Assembly (NCBI GenBank): GCA_900551385.1
Contig: URVS01000056.1
Location: 1 to 8,696 of the forward strand
From: an uncultured Mollicutes bacterium
Lineage (GTDB): Bacteria; Bacillota_I; Bacilli_A; RFN20; CAG-449
Reading direction: 5' to 3'
DNA length: 8,696 nucleotides
Shown here: positions 6,824-8,696 of the stretch, in pieces
Layout: each line of letters begins with the position of its first letter
How positions within the stretch are numbered: position 1 is the stretch's first letter
Notes under the pieces: generated by a model
Database searches by the model: none
What the model saw: the letters and a program-made list of their open reading frames with translations, nothing else
What the model was told of the DNA's origin: nothing
Made by a program: the position numbers and the translations under genes

Positions 6824-6900
6824 TGGTGACCCAGAAGAGATTCGAACTCCTGACCTACAGCTTAGAAGGCGGTTGCTCTATCCAACTGAGCTACTGGGCC
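6824..6900 (-). tRNA. tRNA-Arg (anticodon TCT)
   Basis: A complete 77-base tRNA including an encoded CCA. The acceptor stem is GGCCCAG/CTGGGTC with one G-T wobble, the D stem GCTC/GAGC with loop AGTTGGATA, the T stem AGGAG/CTCTT and the T loop TTCGAAT. The anticodon loop is CTTCTAA, giving anticodon TCT, which reads AGA and AGG, the dominant Arg codons in an AT-rich genome. The anticodon stem ACCGC/GCTGT has an unusual C-T mismatch at the third pair (canonical 29-41; window 6871 and 6859). All other stems pair, so the gene is probably functional. It appears to be a single-tRNA unit with its own -10 box and terminator. Confidence 0.95.
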
Positions 6901-6910
6901 AGCACGCTTT

Positions 6911-6916
6911 ATTATA
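6911..6916 (-). promoter_or_regulatory. -10 box of the tRNA-Arg gene
   Basis: A perfect TATAAT lies 10 bases before the mature 5' end of the tRNA. No convincing -35 box is at 16-18 bases; TTGATT (6942-6937) is 20 bases away. It is placed correctly for a short-leader tRNA transcript. Confidence 0.45.
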
Positions 6917-6976
6917 ATAGTATGTTTCAAATTAAAAATCAATAATATTTTAAAATTATTTTTAAATTTGTTAATT

Positions 6977-7004
6977 ATTAATGTTTTATAAAAAAACTAT
7001 TAAT
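6977..7004 (-). terminator. Weak AT hairpin after the esterase gene, possible terminator
   Basis: On the minus strand ATTAAT, a bulged A, GTTTT, a 5-base loop, AAAAC and ATTAAT form an 11-bp stem with one bulge, overlapping the TAA stop of the esterase. There is no T run after it, so it may only protect the mRNA end or do nothing. Confidence 0.25.
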
Positions 7005-7858
7005 TATAAAAATGAATCTATATTTTTCCAAACAATATCATCATAATTACCAAAGAAACTATAATTATCATTATTAAAACCATGACCAGCATTATCAATT
7101 TTAATTAATGAACATTTAGAATATATTTCACTAGCTTTAATTGAATAAGAAATATCAACAGTCGTGTCACTCGTACCATGAAAAATAATCACATCATTTT
7201 TAAAATTATTAATATGTTCAAATGGATCATAATCAATTAAAGTATTAATAAAATCATCACCAAAAGGATTAAATGGTGTAGAAGCATAATTTTTTGCTTG
7301 ATCAGGTATATTAAATGCAGGATATAATAATATTAATTTATTAATTATATTATTATAATCATTAGCGACTAAACTTGATACTAATCCACCTTGACTAGTA
7401 CCAAATAATAAAATATTATTTTGATCAACGTCATTTCTAATTTTTAAATCATCAATTACTGCTTTTAAATCGTTTACTTCTGTAAAGATAGTCATTTTTT
7501 TCATATCACCATCACTTTTTGATGATGAACTTCCTCCACAAAAATCAAAAGCATACGCTAGAAATCCTCTTTTAGCAAATTGATAAGCATAAGATTTTAA
7601 AGAAGAATTAGTTAAAAATGCACTATGGGATAAAATTACTAAAGGATATTTTTCTTTTTTTATTGAAGGGATATATAATTTACCATATATTTTTAAATCA
7701 TTATTATGAGAATATAATTCTTCCATTTTAATCTCATTATTAATAGAAGAAACTTCACTTGAATTATTATTTGATGAACATGATATAACATTACTAGAAT
7801 TAACATTAGAACAACTTACAAATAAAAATAAAAAAGCATAATATAAAATTTTTTTCAT
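7004..7858 (-). CDS. Secreted lipoprotein alpha/beta hydrolase, cinnamoyl/feruloyl esterase-like
   Basis: A 284-residue esterase predicted to be tethered outside the cell membrane. MKK plus a hydrophobic stretch leads to a lipobox-like FVSC with Cys16 as the lipidation site; the -3 residue is Phe, slightly off consensus. A Ser/Asn-rich linker (17-40) precedes the hydrolase fold. The nucleophile is Ser155 in LFGTSQGG, the likely acid Asp231 in HGTSDTTVD, and the base His259 in NAGHGF. LSHSAF (76-81) fits the oxyanion-hole strand. FDFCGGSSSSKSDGDM (104-119) is characteristic of the Clostridia/Lactobacillus alpha/beta hydrolase group that includes cinnamoyl esterases such as LJ0536 and Est1E. 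The natural ester is unknown: plant hydroxycinnamate esters or acylated glycans are possible. The start has AAGGTGA five bases upstream. No neighbouring glycan-degradation genes are present. Confidence 0.85.
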   Translation of the reverse strand: MKKILYYAFLFLFVSCSNVNSSNVISCSSNNNSSEVSSINNEIKMEELYSHNNDLKIYGKLYIPSIKKEKYPLVILSHSAFLTNSSLKSYAYQFAKRGFLAYAFDFCGGSSSSKSDGDMKKMTIFTEVNDLKAVIDDLKIRNDVDQNNILLFGTSQGGLVSSLVANDYNNIINKLILLYPAFNIPDQAKNYASTPFNPFGDDFINTLIDYDPFEHINNFKNDVIIFHGTSDTTVDISYSIKASEIYSKCSLIKIDNAGHGFNNDNYSFFGNYDDIVWKNIDSFL

Positions 7859-7880
7859 AAATTCACCTTGATAATTTTAT

Positions 7881-7886
7881 ATTATA
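7881..7886 (-). promoter_or_regulatory. -10 box of the esterase gene
   Basis: A perfect TATAAT lies about 22 bases before the ATG at 7858, in the 54-base gap after the GerM-domain gene. No good -35 hexamer is at the normal distance. With no terminator in the gap, read-through from the upstream gene is also possible. Confidence 0.4.
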
Positions 7887-7912
7887 CTCTTTTTTTCAAT
7901 TTAGAAATAAAT

Positions 7913-8696
7913 TTATAATTTTATCTCATTGTAATCAATATTACTAACTGCAATATCTTCTTCTTGATATATACCTTCTACCATTAAAGTTTCACCTTCT
8001 AATAAGAAATTTACTTTAGGTTCTTTATTCATTAAATCTAATGATAACATTACTATTTCATATAATTCTTTATTGACTGTTTCTTCATCAATTAAAGCTG
8101 ATTTATTTACATTTAAATTAAACTCAGTATTGGCTTCTTGTTCTTTATTAATTTCATTATAAATATCTAAATTATTCAACATATATTTTGATGGTAATAA
8201 TTTATTTAAACTATTTGCAAATGTTATATTATCACTTTCACCAACATTAGAATAAACACTGACAGGAACTAAATATTTATTATTTTGATCATAATTTCTT
8301 TGATAAAAAATTGTAACTAATTCTTTATTTTCTACTATTGAAGAATTATCCATTACAACATTTAATTGAGGTTTATTAATATTTTCTTTTATTAATTCAC
8401 CATCGCAAGATAAAGAAACACTATTGAGGTTATCAAATTGTAACAATGTTGAAACTAATGCATCATATTTTAAAGAAGAATTAATATTATCGTCTGTTAA
8501 AAAATCTTTTGAAAAATCAATAGTGAGATTATTTTCCTCATTAGTAGTAAATGAATTCACTCTTGCATTGTCTTTAATAAAACCATGTATATATTCATTA
8601 CTTGCTTTAGAAGATACTTTTAAAAGATTAATAACATCTAACATTTCTTCATGAATTTCATTTTTCTTTTCTAAGCTTACTGTAAGTGGTACAGTA
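7913..8696 (-). CDS. GerM-domain (sporulation/germination-type) protein, N terminus beyond window
   Basis: The reading frame is open to the window edge, so the gene is 5'-partial. The Met at 8644 is internal: 17 in-frame residues (TVPLTVSLEKKNEIHEE) precede it and fit the start of a GerM domain. The visible 260 residues hold the remainder of one GerMN domain, with NNLTIDFSKDFL (about 55-66) and STLLQFDNLNSVSLSCDGE (about 82-100), and a second, more diverged copy (about 125-250) starting VTIFYQRN and containing KYLVPVSVYSN and EIVMLSLDLM. Two tandem GerM domains are the layout of Bacillus GerM, a lipoprotein of the engulfment-stage channel complex; single or double GerM domains also occur in non-sporulating surface lipoproteins such as LpqB. 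A lipoprotein signal is expected outside the window. No other sporulation gene is visible, so the role is uncertain. Confidence 0.75.
   Translation of the reverse strand, partial: TVPLTVSLEKKNEIHEEMLDVINLLKVSSKASNEYIHGFIKDNARVNSFTTNEENNLTIDFSKDFLTDDNINSSLKYDALVSTLLQFDNLNSVSLSCDGELIKENINKPQLNVVMDNSSIVENKELVTIFYQRNYDQNNKYLVPVSVYSNVGESDNITFANSLNKLLPSKYMLNNLDIYNEINKEQEANTEFNLNVNKSALIDEETVNKELYEIVMLSLDLMNKEPKVNFLLEGETLMVEGIYQEEDIAVSNIDYNEIKL

Noticed and set aside
7913..8644. GerM protein starting at the Met at 8644
   Set aside because: The frame stays open to the window edge and the 17 residues upstream (VPLTVSLEKK...) fit a GerM domain start, so this Met is internal.
8424..8654. Plus-strand open frame of 76 codons
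   Set aside because: Antisense to the well-supported GerM-domain reading frame, with no recognisable motif.
1..8696. CRISPR array, insertion sequence, prophage or toxin-antitoxin pair
   Set aside because: No regularly spaced repeats, transposase, integrase, phage structural genes or small paired ORFs were found; short AT repeats are expected at this base composition.

Overview
The window is very AT-rich and every supported gene lies on the minus strand, so transcription runs from high to low coordinates. Shine-Dalgarno sites are clear (AGAGG, AAGGTGA, GGTGAT), stops are TAA or TAG, all 13 tryptophans I counted are TGG, and the tRNA-Arg(UCU) has its CCA encoded. Together with a GerM-type protein and a Bacillota-style lipoprotein esterase this suggests a low-GC Bacillota, perhaps one of the gut Bacilli with reduced AT-rich genomes (RF39 or Erysipelotrichia-like). 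It uses the standard bacterial code, not the Mycoplasma code. The lineage is inferred; no phylogenetic marker is present.

In transcription order, from the right edge: (1) a GerM-domain protein cut at its N terminus by the window edge (7913-8696); (2) a secreted lipoprotein alpha/beta hydrolase resembling cinnamoyl/feruloyl esterases (7004-7858) with its own -10 box; (3) tRNA-Arg(UCU) with a downstream terminator; (4) a small membrane protein with two tandem zinc ribbons, closed by a terminator; (5) a YbaK-type Cys-tRNA(Pro) deacylase, closed by a terminator; (6) a MacB/FtsX-type ABC exporter behind a good promoter with operator-like repeats. The exporter's ATPase gene is broken by an internal deletion and frameshift, while its 775-residue permease is intact. 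(7) Last, behind a good TTGAAA-17-TATACT promoter, comes a tight operon of a DUF1624/HGSNAT-like membrane acyltransferase (TTG start), an ANL-superfamily acyl-adenylate/acyl-CoA ligase, and a PfkB sugar kinase that runs off the left edge.

The two most interesting items are the operon at 1-2655 and the ATPase at 4994-5585. The operon pairs an acyl-activating enzyme with a membrane acyltransferase and a sugar kinase, which could form a small surface-glycan or glycolipid acylation module; this is inference. The ATPase has lost about 36 residues between the Q-loop and the ABC signature. Its junction fits a deletion between two short CAGTT repeats, or alternatively an assembly error. There is no CRISPR array, insertion sequence, phage gene or recognised riboswitch, and no gene-free stretch longer than about 300 bases.
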